Shown here piece after piece: positions 36,829-47,872 of a stretch of 64,000 nt of DNA. This DNA is from Hofstenia miamia (Eukaryota > Xenacoelomorpha > Acoela), in the NCBI GenBank assembly GCA_004352715.1, contig SCFE01000108.1:1432759-1496758 (forward strand), read 5' to 3'. The notes under the pieces were generated by a model that did no database searches, was not told the origin of the DNA, and saw only the letters and a list, made by a program, of their open reading frames with translations. Position 1 is the stretch's first letter. Each line of letters begins with the position of its first letter. A program made the translations under genes and the position numbers.

Positions 36829-37690
36829 TCACGTAGGCGTTTTGTTGCGTAACTTCTCGCTTGGGGATGATTTCTTGTAGGGAGTGATCAGTGGAATTTG
36901 ATATTTTGTTGTACAGTGCTGCATCTCTTGGAATGACAATTTCTGAACTGGGAATAAATTTAGCAATGATCTTTTTTGGATTTTATCAAGGATACAGAGT
37001 CTATTTGCTCTTCTCCAAACAGTAATGCAGTAAGTCAACTGAGGAAGAAAGAGGCATTTGTATAATTTTTTAGCATCAGCTTTGAGATAAAAAGTTCTGG
37101 TAAATTTCTTGGCTAGATGGTCAACATGATTTTTGAAACAAAGTTTGTCATCTAGAACAAGGTGATGCTATTTAGTCGGGTGATGAACAAAACTGTGGTT
37201 GGCATTTCATGCTTGTGATTGAATGAAATGACAACTTCTTTGAATTTTGGTTCATTAAAAATGAAATTGTTTACTCGACATCAATTTGAATTTCCGCAAT
37301 AGCAGCAGGGCAATTATCATTGCCTATTTTCCCAGGGACACAGCATGTAATGTCGTCGGAAAATTCGATTGGGCTTGCTTCTGTTCTCTTAATTTGCATA
37401 TCGTCATAAACAATATTGAAAAGTATTGGTCCCAAGATTGTGCCTTGAGGAACACCAAGAGAAGTTGGCTTAATACTAGAATTTTTTACCATCAAGAGAA
37501 AGTATTTTTCCGAATTTGAAGGAAATCATTAATGAAAGGAAACTAAGCCTTGTGGGAAATCCTTGAATGAAATTAGCTTTTCAACAATAAGGCTATGTCG
37601 CACCCAATCAAAAGCCTTGATTAAATCTAAAACAAAAATCATGACATAATCAAAACCTTGTTTCTGATACTGTTTTCAGTTATATAGAAG
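36829..37690 (-). pseudogene. LINE reverse transcriptase palm and C-terminal domain
   Basis: Minus-strand motifs in order are VMIFVLDLIKAFDWVRHSLI (the [DE]..KAFD palm motif A), then SLGVPQGTILGPILFNI (motif B), then IEFSDDITC (the F/Y-ADD catalytic motif C, here with Ser for Ala). The post-RT domain has LTYCITVWRRANRLCILDKI and QKRSLLNLFPVQKL, matching the thumb/C-terminal segment of LINE ORF2 proteins where L.YCI.VW and L.K.QKR are typical. Stops and frame changes separate the blocks. All catalytic carboxylates of motifs A and C are still encoded, but the gene is broken. It is of a different family from the 7-kb LINE, judging by divergent motif wording. Confidence 0.85.
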
Positions 37691-38035
37691 CCAAAGAAGT
37701 GCGTGTCCTGTTGACAATACCTAAATTGTGAGCATTGCCTTGGAACACCCAATAGGGGATACCATCGCTTTTAGTTGCAGTGTTCCTAATTTTTTTAAGG
37801 GAGTTATAAACTTTGTGAAGATTTAAGAACAGATTCGAAGTAGCAGGAGCTATTTGTGGTGGTTTTTGATTATTAGAAATGTTTGCAAAGTGCTAATTTA
37901 TTTCCTCTACCTTATATGTTAGGTTTTGTTTTTCAGCATGGCGTCCAGACATATAATTCATATAATCCCACCATTTCTTAGTAGAGCAACAAGAATATTT
38001 TTTATTTTCAATATTATTTAAGATTCATTTGTGAA

Positions 38036-38779
38036 TTAGTAAAGAAAGGCTGTTAACTGAGTAATGGAGCTGAGATTATCAAAGGCCTGGCTTAAAGCAA
38101 TCCTGTGATCTCTGAAATAAGCGAAATTACGTTCAGGATTTGACTTAGGGAACGAAGTAGCCAGTATACTAGAGTGATCAGTTTTAACAGNNNNNNNNNN
38201 NNNNNNNNNCTGAGTAATGGAGCTGAGATTATCAAAGGCCTGGCTTAAAGCAATCCTGTGATCTCTGAAATAAGCGAAATTACGTTCAGGATTTGACTTA
38301 GGGAACGAAGTAGCCAGTATACTAGAGTGATCAGTTTTAACAGTCAAAGGTATGGTTTGAACATCATGATAGTAAATAGGATCATTGCAGATGAATTATA
38401 TTCATTTGCACAGGTGACATATGTATGTTCGCAGATCATTGCAGGAAAGAAAACCAAGCTGATTTTCACCATGAGTACTTCCTTTAAAAGCATCAATGAG
38501 GCCGCAGGCTTCACTAAGACGATTGCTCTCTAAATCATTGAAGTCGCCATAGGTTCTGAATGTTTCATTTAGATAGAGGTCAATAATGTTGACCATTGAA
38601 TCAGCAATAGGAGAGATGTATTCTTGCTCTTTGTCAATAGATAGTGGATAATAAATTTTATTTCCCAGATAGAACCAGCCCATTCTTACGAGGTCGGCTA
38701 AACGTCGTAATTGCGTAAGTGTGTCGTTCATCAATGTTTGTATTGTTTTAGTGTCAATTTTTTGGCGTAAATTGCACAA
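38036..38779 (-). pseudogene. LINE endonuclease C-terminal part and EN-RT linker
   Basis: A minus-strand frame from 38779 carries TYGDFNDLESNRLSEACGL, containing the GDFN catalytic motif of APE-type endonucleases. This is followed by LIDAFKGSTHGENQLGF, in the position where LINEs have (v)(d)..T(r)..N.LD. The next frame has VKTDHSSILATSFPK, in place of the SDH catalytic motif (here TDH), then FAYFRDHRIALSQAFDNLSS. Because of a 134-bp duplication around an N gap, the DHS-to-DNLSS block appears twice. Confidence 0.75.
38057..38343. other. Identical 134-bp direct repeat around a 19-base gap
   Basis: Bases 38057-38190 and 38210-38343 are identical, separated only by 19 Ns (38191-38209). A perfect copy abutting a short gap inside an otherwise decayed element is best read as an unmerged contig overlap, i.e. 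an assembly artefact, not biology. Confidence 0.85.
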
Positions 38780-39142
38780 AGGTTAAGAAGCATTTATTGC
38801 TAGCATTTTTTGTCTTAAGGTATTTCACAACTTACAATTATCAATTTAGCATTTTAATTACAAATATAACACAATTATCCAAAATGCAATGCATGTTCAA
38901 CAATAGCATTTATTATAATATCAGCAAATGTAATTAATGCTCATGTACAAGTCAATATACGTAATTTTTAAAAAAATGTAGAAGAATGTTCACATATTAG
39001 TTGTAAGTGCCTACAAATTTTTGTTTCGTTAATAATCACATATTCTTGTCGACTTAGTAGCGTTTGATGTTTCAAATAACGACGTCGTTTTGATGGCTTT
39101 GTTCTTACTGGGTTCAAAGATGAGCTTTAACCCACATTATCT

Positions 39143-39382
39143 CTATACTTTGTACTCTCGTGGGATAAAGTTTTTCAAATGATGACATGATTTAAAGAAT
39201 ACACGAACCCCTCCGCAATACTTTTTGCTGGAGTTTAGATTAGGGCGATTGTGACGCAGAATATTATATCCAGGGTTGGCTACGTAATTGTCTTCAATAT
39301 CTGAGTTTAGCCAGCTTTTAGTTACGCAACAAATATCAAACATTATGAGTGATAAAATCATATAGATTGTCCGATTTCTTAA
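39143..39382 (-). pseudogene. LINE endonuclease N-terminal fragment
   Basis: The minus-strand translation reads IMFDICCVTKSWLNSDIEDN, then PGYNILRHNRPNLNSSKKYC, then GGVRVFFKSCHHLK. This is the D-[IV]-C-[CV]-x-T-E-[ST]-W-L strand, the PGY segment and the GG-V-x-V-F strand of APE-type endonucleases. The catalytic-type Glu of TE[ST]W is Lys here (TKSW), an inactivating change. Confidence 0.75.
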
Positions 39383-39879
39383 ACTGACCAAATAAGCTAA
39401 TAAATAAAAATAAAAATATAATGATTTACTGATATGATCTGGGAAATTAATAAAAACGTTAATTAACATTAATTAACAAAAAACCTAATTGAAATATATT
39501 CCAAGTTATCTAATTACTAGCCTAATCTATCAGGAGGAATACTTTAACTCGAATGACCTTCTCCAATACATCAATAGAAACAAAAACTTTGACTCAAAAC
39601 TTGACTTTTTGAATTTATTTGATCTGCGATTCAATATTTTTGAATTCTTGATATATGACTTGATTCTATTTATCCACAATCCTAATTAATTTAAGCAATA
39701 CATTAACTATAATTTCTTTCTCATTAGAATGCAAAATAATAACAATTAAAAGTACTGCATCTACTACTACAAAATAATTGAGTTGAAAATTGCAAACAAT
39801 ACCTAAACTCCATTGTTTCAGATGTCGAAATCCAATAAAAATAATTATTATTATATTAGAAAATGTAACGTTACAATGA

Positions 39880-39882
<3 letters not shown>

Positions 39883-39913
<31 letters not shown>
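39883..39913. repeat. (AT)n microsatellite
   Basis: About 31 bp of AT dinucleotide. Confidence 0.95.
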
Positions 39914-39915
<2 letters not shown>

Positions 39916-39997
39916 GTACAATCCATTAGCTGGTATACTTCAACAAGCAAAGATCTCTTGAACTCTCTGACACAAGTATTCAATGCATGTTGCAAGG

Positions 39998-40020
39998 TAT
40001 ATATATACTATATATATATA
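39998..40020. repeat. Interrupted (AT)n tract
   Basis: About 23 bp of AT dinucleotide with one ACT interruption. Confidence 0.85.
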
Positions 40021-40569
40021 TTATTCGATGATGATTGGCTAACTAATGGAGCTAGCCGAGTTTTGAGCGGAGTTCATTTCAACTCTAACATGAGAGGGAG
40101 GGTTTTATGAATGAAGCCTGTTCAATGTTCTTCACACCATCTTGATATGGTCTGCTATTTTCTTGGAAGGCTCTTGCCCAGATAAAATTTTGGAAATTGG
40201 TTTGATTGATGATGTATTGGAATGTGCAGTCCACACATCAAACATAGATTTTTGTAAAGTGCCCAAAACAATCTGCATTGTTATGTTGTCGAAACATTTG
40301 ATGCAGTAATTACTAAATTTGATTTAATTTCAAAACGGTAATAGACTGTATTTCCAATATAGAAAACAAAATTAAGAAGAACAAGAATACAACAAAAAGT
40401 ATGACAAAAATCTGTTAATTAATAAAATGAAACCGCTTTCTTGGCACAATTTTGGCAGGAAACATAATAAACAATATGAGCAAGGATCTTCAACTTTATA
40501 AAACTAAGTAAATCTGTTCCAAAATAGCTCCTATAATTGGTTTTAATAGTATTTCGTTTGTTGAACATG

Positions 40570-40915
40570 CACATGCCACTATGCAAATGGGTATAATTCA
40601 TCTGCTGATAGAAATGTTATGGTTTGAAAACAGTTATCAGGAAGGTTGTTTATACAGACGACAAATAATAGAGGGTCAAAACTGAACCCTGTGGTACACC
40701 GCTTGTCACTAGTTTCCATTGGGATTTGCATTTACTCTCTGATATCTATTATGCAAATATTATGATAACAGATGCATTAAGTCACTTTTGATGATAAACT
40801 CTTGTAATTTACGAAGCTAGTGATGTGGGACTGAATCAAAAGCCTTTCTGAAATCCCGATAGAAAACAGTAACGGGTGTGAGTCTCTTCCACCTCAGAAA
40901 GAACTAAATTGACTG
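40570..40915 (-). pseudogene. LINE reverse transcriptase fragment
   Basis: The minus-strand translation gives VTVFYRDFRKAFDSVPHH (RT motif A; its acidic residues retained), then LRKLQEFIIKSD, then VTSGVPQGSVL (motif B). After a frameshift come PLLFVVCINNLPDN and FLSADELYPF, which corresponds to the catalytic [LV]FADD-LY motif C with the second Asp changed to Glu. The fragment is about 115 codons of palm domain only, with an internal stop and one frameshift. Its wording (GVPQGSVL, DSVPH) differs from the 37-kb LINE, so it represents another LINE family or lineage. Confidence 0.8.
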
Positions 40916-43121
40916 ATTTTTTTATTTAAAGTACTGTTTGTTAACGTTGGCACATTGTATATTTAGGAGATTGAAGATTGGCAGGAAATGCCTTAGAAAA
41001 TACTGCAATTAATAAGCAATTTTTCGAAATGCTTGGACAGGAGATGTTCATCACAAATATTCACGTTCAGATAGAGTATTAAGAATTGCTGAGAACATAG
41101 TTGTAGAACGTGTTGATTCGGGTCAGGATAGGTTGAGATATTCATTGTTCAAATCGAGTTGAAGATAAAGATTTAGTAGTATGCGTCTATAGTGAACATC
41201 CAAGGGGAAACCAAAAATAGTTCAATATAGAGGCGATCACTATAGAGGAACACTACTGTATCATTATTTTCCTAAATATTCAAATGTTCATATTTCAATG
41301 AAAGTCATATACATGTAAATGATATTTCTCTTAATTAAGCATTATATATAACACAATTTTTACAAATCAAACTATTTTTATACAATTAATTAGCTATTCA
41401 CAATGTCAATTCAGTATTCCATGCTCATAATGATTAGCATAAATGAAGCTTCAATTGTGAGAATATCAATAGCGAAAATAAAATCATTTTTGTAAAGTTA
41501 ATGCCGCGAGCATCCTTATGCCAAGCATTAAGGGCTCAATCAAACTGTGAGGCCATGGGGATGGGTAATCCCCATCCCATACTAAAGTTGAAACTTGGTA
41601 TAAAAATCGAATTTACATCCAACCCAAACCTAATTGGCTTCGACCCAGATCCAAACCCAGTCTAATCGAACTTATTTATTCTTTTTTTCCCATTGAAAAT
41701 AAATCAAAAATACATTAGTTTATTTTTGCCTTAGTTGTGAGCAAGCAAACAAAATTCGTTCAGAACAAACATTTGCTTCATGAAATAAGCTTCTGTAAAA
41801 TAAAGTGAATAGAAAATTTCATATGGAATGATTGCAGAGCCACTATTTATATTTAGATCAACATTTGTTGATAGCAATGAAGAATAATTTTGAAGCTTTT
41901 CTTAAATGAATATATTTCTACAGTTACCATGTACAGCATGGGGTTGCCTATGATTAAATTTTTTCTAGATCCAGTGTCATTGAATTTGATCTCACTACCA
42001 GTCCAATGGTCCCCAAAAAATGTATTTGCAATCGCTAAAAAAAATTTTCGGACATGTTGCATACATTTTTTAATGTATTCCTTATAATTCTTTTATCCAC
42101 ATAGCCGATGCAGTGGGTTTTTTGAAAAAACAACATGGTGGCATATGTATTTAGTGGGAGAAACCTATTGCATATTTGGCTGGGTGGAGATGGGGGCGGG
42201 ACGATATAGTTGCCTTCGCGGTGAACATGATGATGATGTCATTGAATTGCTATATTTTGCATTTCAAAAACGATTACTTTATCTTAAAACTTTCTTAGAT
42301 AACTAATGAAATATTTGCCATTTTGTAACCAAATATATACTACAATTGGGTTCAGATCGGTTAGGGCTTGAAAATCTCAGTCCCATTGCAACTATGGCAA
42401 AGCGAATTGTATGAGTCTACAATGCTTAAAAGGTGCAACCGAAATCCGTAGTTTGCTCAAGCTAAACTTCATTGTCACCAACGATACACACGACTTTTGA
42501 TTTGAGAGCTAGCAGTAAAATGGAATGCTAGAGTTTGCAGGAATATTCAAAATACAATATATCTTAAATCAACGTAATCGTACGGATTTTGTTTCAATTG
42601 GTCCTTCGAGGTATGGTCCACGGACATTACCTTTAAATGCTTCAACATTTAGCCTGTAGTATACGTAGGATTTTCTGACAGAGGACATCTCCATTATGAT
42701 CAAGAGTGTAACCAAGAGCGAAACAAATCTCCATACGTTTTTGAAAATATTTGAATAATAGACCCTAAAAATGCATTTCATATTAGTTTTGAAATTTTTA
42801 CAGAACACTTTTTAATTTCCCCCATCAAAATCAATTTTGAAAACCCCTTGCCTGCGACACTGCCAACCAAGGTAACGATTTCATCACCGCTAGTTTTTGT
42901 GAAACTAATAGTTGTCGTAAATTACGAAATTTATTTGACTATTATGAAAAAACGGGTTCTCACTGCGCCAGCATTAATACGAGCTGGTCAAAACAATAAT
43001 CTATTCCAAAGAGGAATCATTGAAATTGATTTCCAACATAAATGCCCACCATGATTCCCAATCTAAATCATGGCTATTTTTATGCTTGGCTTTATTTGAC
43101 ATTCAAAGTGTTGGACCGAAC

Positions 43122-43195
43122 CAGAGTTGCAACTGTGCCGTGCTTTAGTCCGTGCCATACCCATGCCCGTGAACGTGCCCGTGCCATGCAGTGGC
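43122..43195. repeat. hAT-end-like GC-rich patch
   Basis: Begins CAGAGTTGCAACTGTGCCGT and continues as variants of the word GTGCCCGTGCC. The AGAGTTGCA start is shared with the small element at 15493, and CAGAG starts fit hAT terminal repeats. No right-hand partner was found, so it is probably a truncated or decayed copy. Confidence 0.3.
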
Positions 43196-44008
43196 CAAAA
43201 TTTATTGAATAAATATGGAGTTAACGGGTGATGTACCCAATTGTGTGAGAGGCACTTTGTTCATATTAAAACTCAATTGAGCTCATAGGTAGTATTTTTT
43301 GGGGATTTTGGAGAACAGCAAGACAGCTTTGTATAGAGTAAAATACAAATGAATTACAATGACAACAACAATTTACAGACATTAATATTTGAAGCTTTCA
43401 AAATATATTTACAAATAAGGTAGAAACATTTTGTTAGCAATCAATCGATTTAAGCTTTTTATCAGTGCCGTGTTAACCCTACATCTTCGGGTACCAAAAA
43501 AACGATGGTATTACATGTATATCATAATCATTGTAATAAAGAAAAAATGTTCTATGCACCATAAAATATTAATGATAGGTTGAGATTTTCAATTTCACTA
43601 TATTTTCCTGAAAAAATTTTTTGCTACGAACTAGTAATAAACTCTTTAAAACTGATTCCCTCACAGTGCCTCAATACAAAATGTTGTAGAAGGATTAATA
43701 GATAGGTCAACGGCCAAAACGCACAGGTTCTGAATTTGACTAACACAGAATCTCTACCAAAATCTATTTTAGTTTAAGAAAATGCTTAATAATCTTTTCA
43801 CAAGTGATATTCTGAATATTACAATGCCTCTTGTGCACATCTTAAGATTACATATAAACTGAAATATATTCATTTGTGATAGTCATGTACATATCTATAC
43901 AAAATTAAGTTGTTAGAATATTTTAGAATAATTTTGACCCGATTTTTTCCAAATTTTTAGATTGTAACGAACTAGGGTGATAAAAGCGAAAAAGGGTTAC
44001 GTTTCATA

Positions 44009-44060
44009 CAGAGATGGAAATGGACCGTATAGGGCAGATCAGAGTCTGGATTGGACCAAG
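44009..44060. repeat. hAT-end-like patch related to the 53.4-kb element
   Basis: Begins CAGAGATGGAAATGGACCGT, closely resembling the left terminal repeat of the element at 53383 (CAGAGATGGACATGGGCCGT). No matching right end was seen, so it is likely a solitary end. Confidence 0.35.
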
Positions 44061-44185
44061 GCATTAATAAAAATGTGTTGACATTAAAAAAGTCTACTAT
44101 AATGCAACAGTTCATTCAAGTCAATCCAAATGCATTGAATGCAATGAAATTAATAAACATAATTTTTGAATAAATTACCAATATA

Positions 44186-44730
44186 CAGGGTGGCCCATAA
44201 GTTTGTATACAGTTAATACAAACATTTAAATAACAAGAAATAGTGAATTAAACACAGCATAAACAACAAAAAAAACATAAAAAACAAACAGTATGTATTC
44301 AAAGATTAAGACAAATGTTCAAATTGCTTTTCTTCATTGGTAACGCATTTTTCAAGACGATGTTCAACACCACGACATACCTTGGAACACAGCTCTTTGT
44401 TTTCCGTGATACGATTGAATGAATCAGTTATGTATTGTTTCATTTCCGGAACAGATGTAGGCTTTCTGCCATAGACATCATCTTTGACAACACCCCATAG
44501 AAAGTAGTCCATCGGTGTGAGATCAGGCGATCTAGGAGGCCACTCAATCGAACNTTCATTTCCGGAACAGATGTAGGCTTTCTGCCATAGCAATTTGAAC
44601 ATTTGTCTTAATCTTTGAATACACACTGTTTGTTTTTTATGTTTTTTTGTTGTTTATGCTGTGTTTAATTCACTATTTCTTGTTATTTAAATGTTTGTAT
44701 TAACTGTATACAAACTTATGGGCCACCCTG
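44186..44730 (-). mobile_element. Fold-back mariner-type derivative with 140-bp inverted arms
   Basis: Both ends carry CAGGGTGGCCCATAAGTTTG (44186-44205 and, reversed, 44711-44730), and TA dinucleotides lie immediately outside (44184-44185, 44731-44732), as for Tc1/mariner insertion. The inversion is not limited to a normal short terminal repeat: 44186-44326 (141 bp) and 44591-44730 (140 bp) are near-identical inverted copies, with only a single substitution and a poly-A length difference noticed. Between them lies a C-terminal transposase fragment in one orientation, a single N (44554), and a 36-bp direct repeat (44439-44474 = 44555-44590). The structure is either a genuine snap-back derivative with two 3' ends or a product of misassembly at the N. 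Confidence 0.85.
44306..44550 (-). pseudogene. Mariner-type transposase, C-terminal fragment
   Basis: The minus-strand translation begins at IEWPPRSPDLTPMDYFLWG, the third catalytic block of mariner/IS630-like transposases (W-P-[PH]-[RY]-SPDL-P-D). It continues GVVKDDVYGRKPTSVPEMKQ, RITENKELCSKVCRGVEHRL and ends EKQFEHLS-stop. The final catalytic Asp (MDYF) is intact; the first two catalytic Asp residues and the DNA-binding domain are absent. The terminal ~140 bp after the stop is the element's 3' UTR plus terminal repeat. Confidence 0.85.
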
Positions 44731-45475
44731 TATATTTCTCAAAACGAACCGCAATTTTGTTCTGACGGTGATGACTTTTGAATATCGAAAACATTGAACG
44801 TTGATATTTGTTCTTATCACTTTATGAACAATATCTTGAAAAAAATATCTACAATTTTGAAATTTCACAGTTGAATCAATGCATCATATACTCTACTAAG
44901 ACTTAATATACGATAGTCATTTTCAGTACATAGATGTAATAATATTTGTTTCTAGCATTTCTGCTTTCATCTGCGGGAATGGTTATCTCAACCAAAATTG
45001 ATTTACCCGTCCCATTTGAACAAATGGAAATTTTTCGATCCGCAACACTGTGGTTCATATATTATATTTATATCTGTAGTTGCTTATAAAATATACTATA
45101 TGGTGGAGAAACAGTGAGCTTGATTGAAAGGCTAAGAACCATGCTGGTGAGCTATCATTAACAGGAAAAGCGTTTAGACAACATAGAAGCGGCAAATCTT
45201 TCAGTATGATGATGTACTAGCATTTAAATAAATAATCACAAAGATAATTAAGAAATTCTTAACTGAAAACGTGATTTAGGCAATCATTATCAAGCATTAC
45301 ATTTATTTTCATATTGGTAGTGATTTCGTAAGAAATTTAACTCTCGCGACCACTCTAAAATACTTAATTTTATTGAATATTCCGAAACTTCTATATTCGT
45401 ACATTTTCAATATAGTTTCCTTAATAACTCCACTTCGTAACTTCCTAAAATTTCAGAATTTATGTTCATAATGCC
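44731..45475. other. Non-coding stretch
   Basis: Nothing recognisable. AT-rich spacer between two transposon remnants. Confidence 0.5.
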
Positions 45476-45940
45476 CAGTGGCGTCGCGAAGCGGGGGCCA
45501 AGCGGGCATCTCCTAAATTTTGAATCCCCCCCCCCCATAGTTTCAAATTGAAGAATCATATTTGTTTTGTTCTGAATTAAGTCTTATTGTAAACTAACTA
45601 AAGTCTAATACTGAACGTTTAAGATTTGCTGCCATTAAATGCGAAATTATATTTTAATAACAGTAATATGACTCGCTGTCATGATCGGTCATTTAAAATA
45701 GCGTAAAGAAGTTATTTCGTGATGTGGTCGATAGTGCCATTTACATACATTTTTATGCCTATCGTCTGAATTTAGCTCTAATAGATATTACTCGCAATGT
45801 TGTAGTACTGGATAAGATGTATCGTATATTAGAGGAGGACTTTTCACATATAATTTTAAGTGTTTCCCCAACTATGTATTGTAATCCAAATGGGGAGGGG
45901 TTACTTTGTCTCTGCCAATCCATGTTATACTAAAGTTCTT
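45476..45940 (+). mobile_element. hAT transposon remnant, left end plus transposase scrap
   Basis: The segment begins CAGTGGCGTCGCGAAGCGGG, the classic start of hAT-type terminal inverted repeats (CAGTGGCG), followed by a GC-rich leader ending in a C-run at about 45526-45537. A hAT-like transposase fragment lies 190 bp downstream in the same orientation. No right end or 8-bp target duplication (left octamer ATAATGCC) was found, so the right side is lost. Confidence 0.5.
45724..45933 (+). pseudogene. hAT transposase fragment (Y-[IV]-H-C-x-A-H-R-L-N-L motif)
   Basis: The translation contains AIYIHFYAYRLNLALIDI, a variant of the YxHCxAHRLNL motif that carries the second catalytic Asp region neighbourhood in the hAT family, including the zinc-finger MYM-type-1-like/DUF4371 branch. 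Cys and His of HC and AH are changed to Phe and Tyr here. The downstream RILEEDFSHIILSVSP segment takes the position of the usual F..L..LY.F.S sequence. The 5' and 3' parts of the transposase are missing, so it is a small dead fragment. Confidence 0.5.
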
Positions 45941-46058
45941 TAACCTCTCGGGATGGCATAGAGGTGATATTGATATTATTTATTTCTAAATAAAAACAAT
46001 TGCTGGAACGCAATAACTATGTATTTTCCCTTTATAAATATATATATATATATATAAA

Positions 46059-46090
<32 letters not shown>

Positions 46091-47872
46091 AATATATATT
46101 TAGGCTATATATTACATTAAAATAACTAAGTAAATGATTAAAAAATATATTGAAGGCAGGATCAATGAGATTTTTCAAAATCGCAATAAAAATTCCAACA
46201 GATTTTAGATAAATACGGAGAGTGCTATTTAAGTGGTCTTCTAAACTGCATTGACATTTATTTTGTACTAAAAAATATTGTTTTCTCCTTACAATCTTCA
46301 ACATAATTTCCAATGTTAATATATTATATGTGTATAACAAACGCAAAATTGACGTAGGCTGTGTATTTTGAGAAATAGTTCAAAACATTTCTAACAAAGT
46401 TTGTTATTATTAGAATATAAAGACATAGGCGAGCATGGTGAGTGATTTCAAAGCTGTTGATCATTAATTGGTTTAAATTTATCTATAACTGGTTTCCCTG
46501 AATATTTTGTTATATTAATTAATAAAAAGTTTAAAGTGAATATGAGCAAAGTACTAATGGAATTTTGAAAAATTAAATTAATTACTAGCAAATAAGTTAA
46601 CAGTATTAGACACATCAGAAAAATTATATTTCTTGTTATACCTGCAGGTATGAAGGCTTTAGTAGTGAGGCCCATTCTTTTTATAGGCTATGTGTTGCCG
46701 GAAACCTGACTGGCCTAACTGGTTCCAATTATTAATAGCATTCTTGACACGCTTAAAATTCTTGATTTTGGCAATGACATCAGTCCACAATCAAATAATG
46801 AACTAAATTGACATGATTTATTTTTTATAGATATAGCATGGGATGTGTTTGAAAATATAGTTTTTCGACCTGATGAAAAGAAAGAATTGGATTTTCTATT
46901 AATAATGAATTTCTTTTACATAAAGAATAGTGAAACTACTACCTTAGCTCGGCTATTATTTCAGAGCTTTTCTGTAACACGTCACAAAATAGTCTAAGGA
47001 ATGAGTCTGCGCAAAATGTCACATTAATGAACCGCATAAGGCGAAAGTTTTTTGTTATTCAGAAATGTGTACGAATTTAATGGTATTCTTTGGTGTGAAA
47101 ATAAACCCATATTTTTTAATTTGTCGTTCAATTTATTAATCTATACAATATACATGTATATAATTTTGGAAGATATATTAACATATCTATTAAGCATATA
47201 GCTATATACATAAACTGAAAAATTGCAAAGAATAATTAAAATTTTAGAGGAGTGTTACCCAAGAATGAGACATGCTTTGTAAATCATCAGATGTTTCTGA
47301 ATTCATTGTTTCTCGACCTAAACTATTTCCTTTTTTGCTAAAATATCCCCCTTCAAGTTTTTAAATAATGAACTAGTAAAAATTCGCAGATTATTTTGCA
47401 GGAATCTTGTTACAACATGGTTAGAAAAAATATTACGTATAAGCAGTAGAAGTTTTTTAGCGCTACAAGAACAAATAAAAATCAACTAGATTAAGAATAA
47501 CGGGAAAAGAAATGATAACATGAAAAAAACTAAAGTCAGAAAATAACAGCATAATTAGCAATTGTACTTTTTTCTGAAATATATAAAAAATTGAGATGAC
47601 AACCACTTGAATTACAAAAAATTAAGAGGCATACACAATTATTGCTCTTCTCGCACTACGTGGGTGTTCACTAGAGTAAGTTTGATACAATTGCTGATAT
47701 AGAATTGCAAACTATTAGTATTTCCAAAAGGTTACCATTTGCAATCAAGACAAAAAGAAGTCATTCTTTGGCCACATGTGTTATTTTTTTAAAAAATTTC
47801 CAGTTCTCTAAAAACGTGAGATTTATTCTCGTCAAAGTTCTGACTACATGTGGCCCAACGTTTAGATATTAC
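45941..47872. other. Non-coding stretch
   Basis: No gene was recognised. It contains one large AT-rich microsatellite cluster (listed separately). The frame beginning at 47705 has no match until the LINE segment starts near 47873. Confidence 0.5.
46037..46100. repeat. Compound (AT)n microsatellite
   Basis: About 64 bp of AT dinucleotides with three AA phase shifts. Confidence 0.9.

Larger units (their letters stand above)
36780..39420 (-). mobile_element. Decayed LINE on the minus strand (endonuclease, RT, C-terminal region)
   Basis: Read from right to left, the region carries the endonuclease start (39.4-39.14 kb), endonuclease end and linker (38.78-38.04 kb), RT palm (37.7-37.27 kb) and the post-RT domain (37.2-36.8 kb), the order of an APE-type LINE ORF2. 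About 360 bp between 38780 and 39142 has no recognisable endonuclease sequence, so the middle of that domain is replaced or badly decayed. A duplicated segment and gap interrupt the linker. The extent is set by the outermost recognisable motifs. Confidence 0.85.
39421..40569. other. Non-coding stretch with two (AT)n tracts
   Basis: No gene was recognised. Two AT tracts are listed separately. The flanks of the second, at 39950-40080, are not repeated elsewhere in the window as far as I can see. Confidence 0.5.
40916..44185. other. Non-coding stretch with GC-rich transposon-end-like patches
   Basis: No gene was recognised. GC-rich patches stand out: a near-palindrome GGGATGGG..CCCCATCCC at about 41559-41579, a patch at 43122-43195 and a patch at 44009-44060. 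The latter two resemble hAT ends and are listed separately. The rest is AT-rich with no coding signal. Confidence 0.5.

Noticed and set aside
41557-42400. A hAT-like element between the GGGATGGG palindrome and a GGGACTGAG patch
   Set aside because: The two ends do not form convincing inverted repeats, and no matching octamers flank them.
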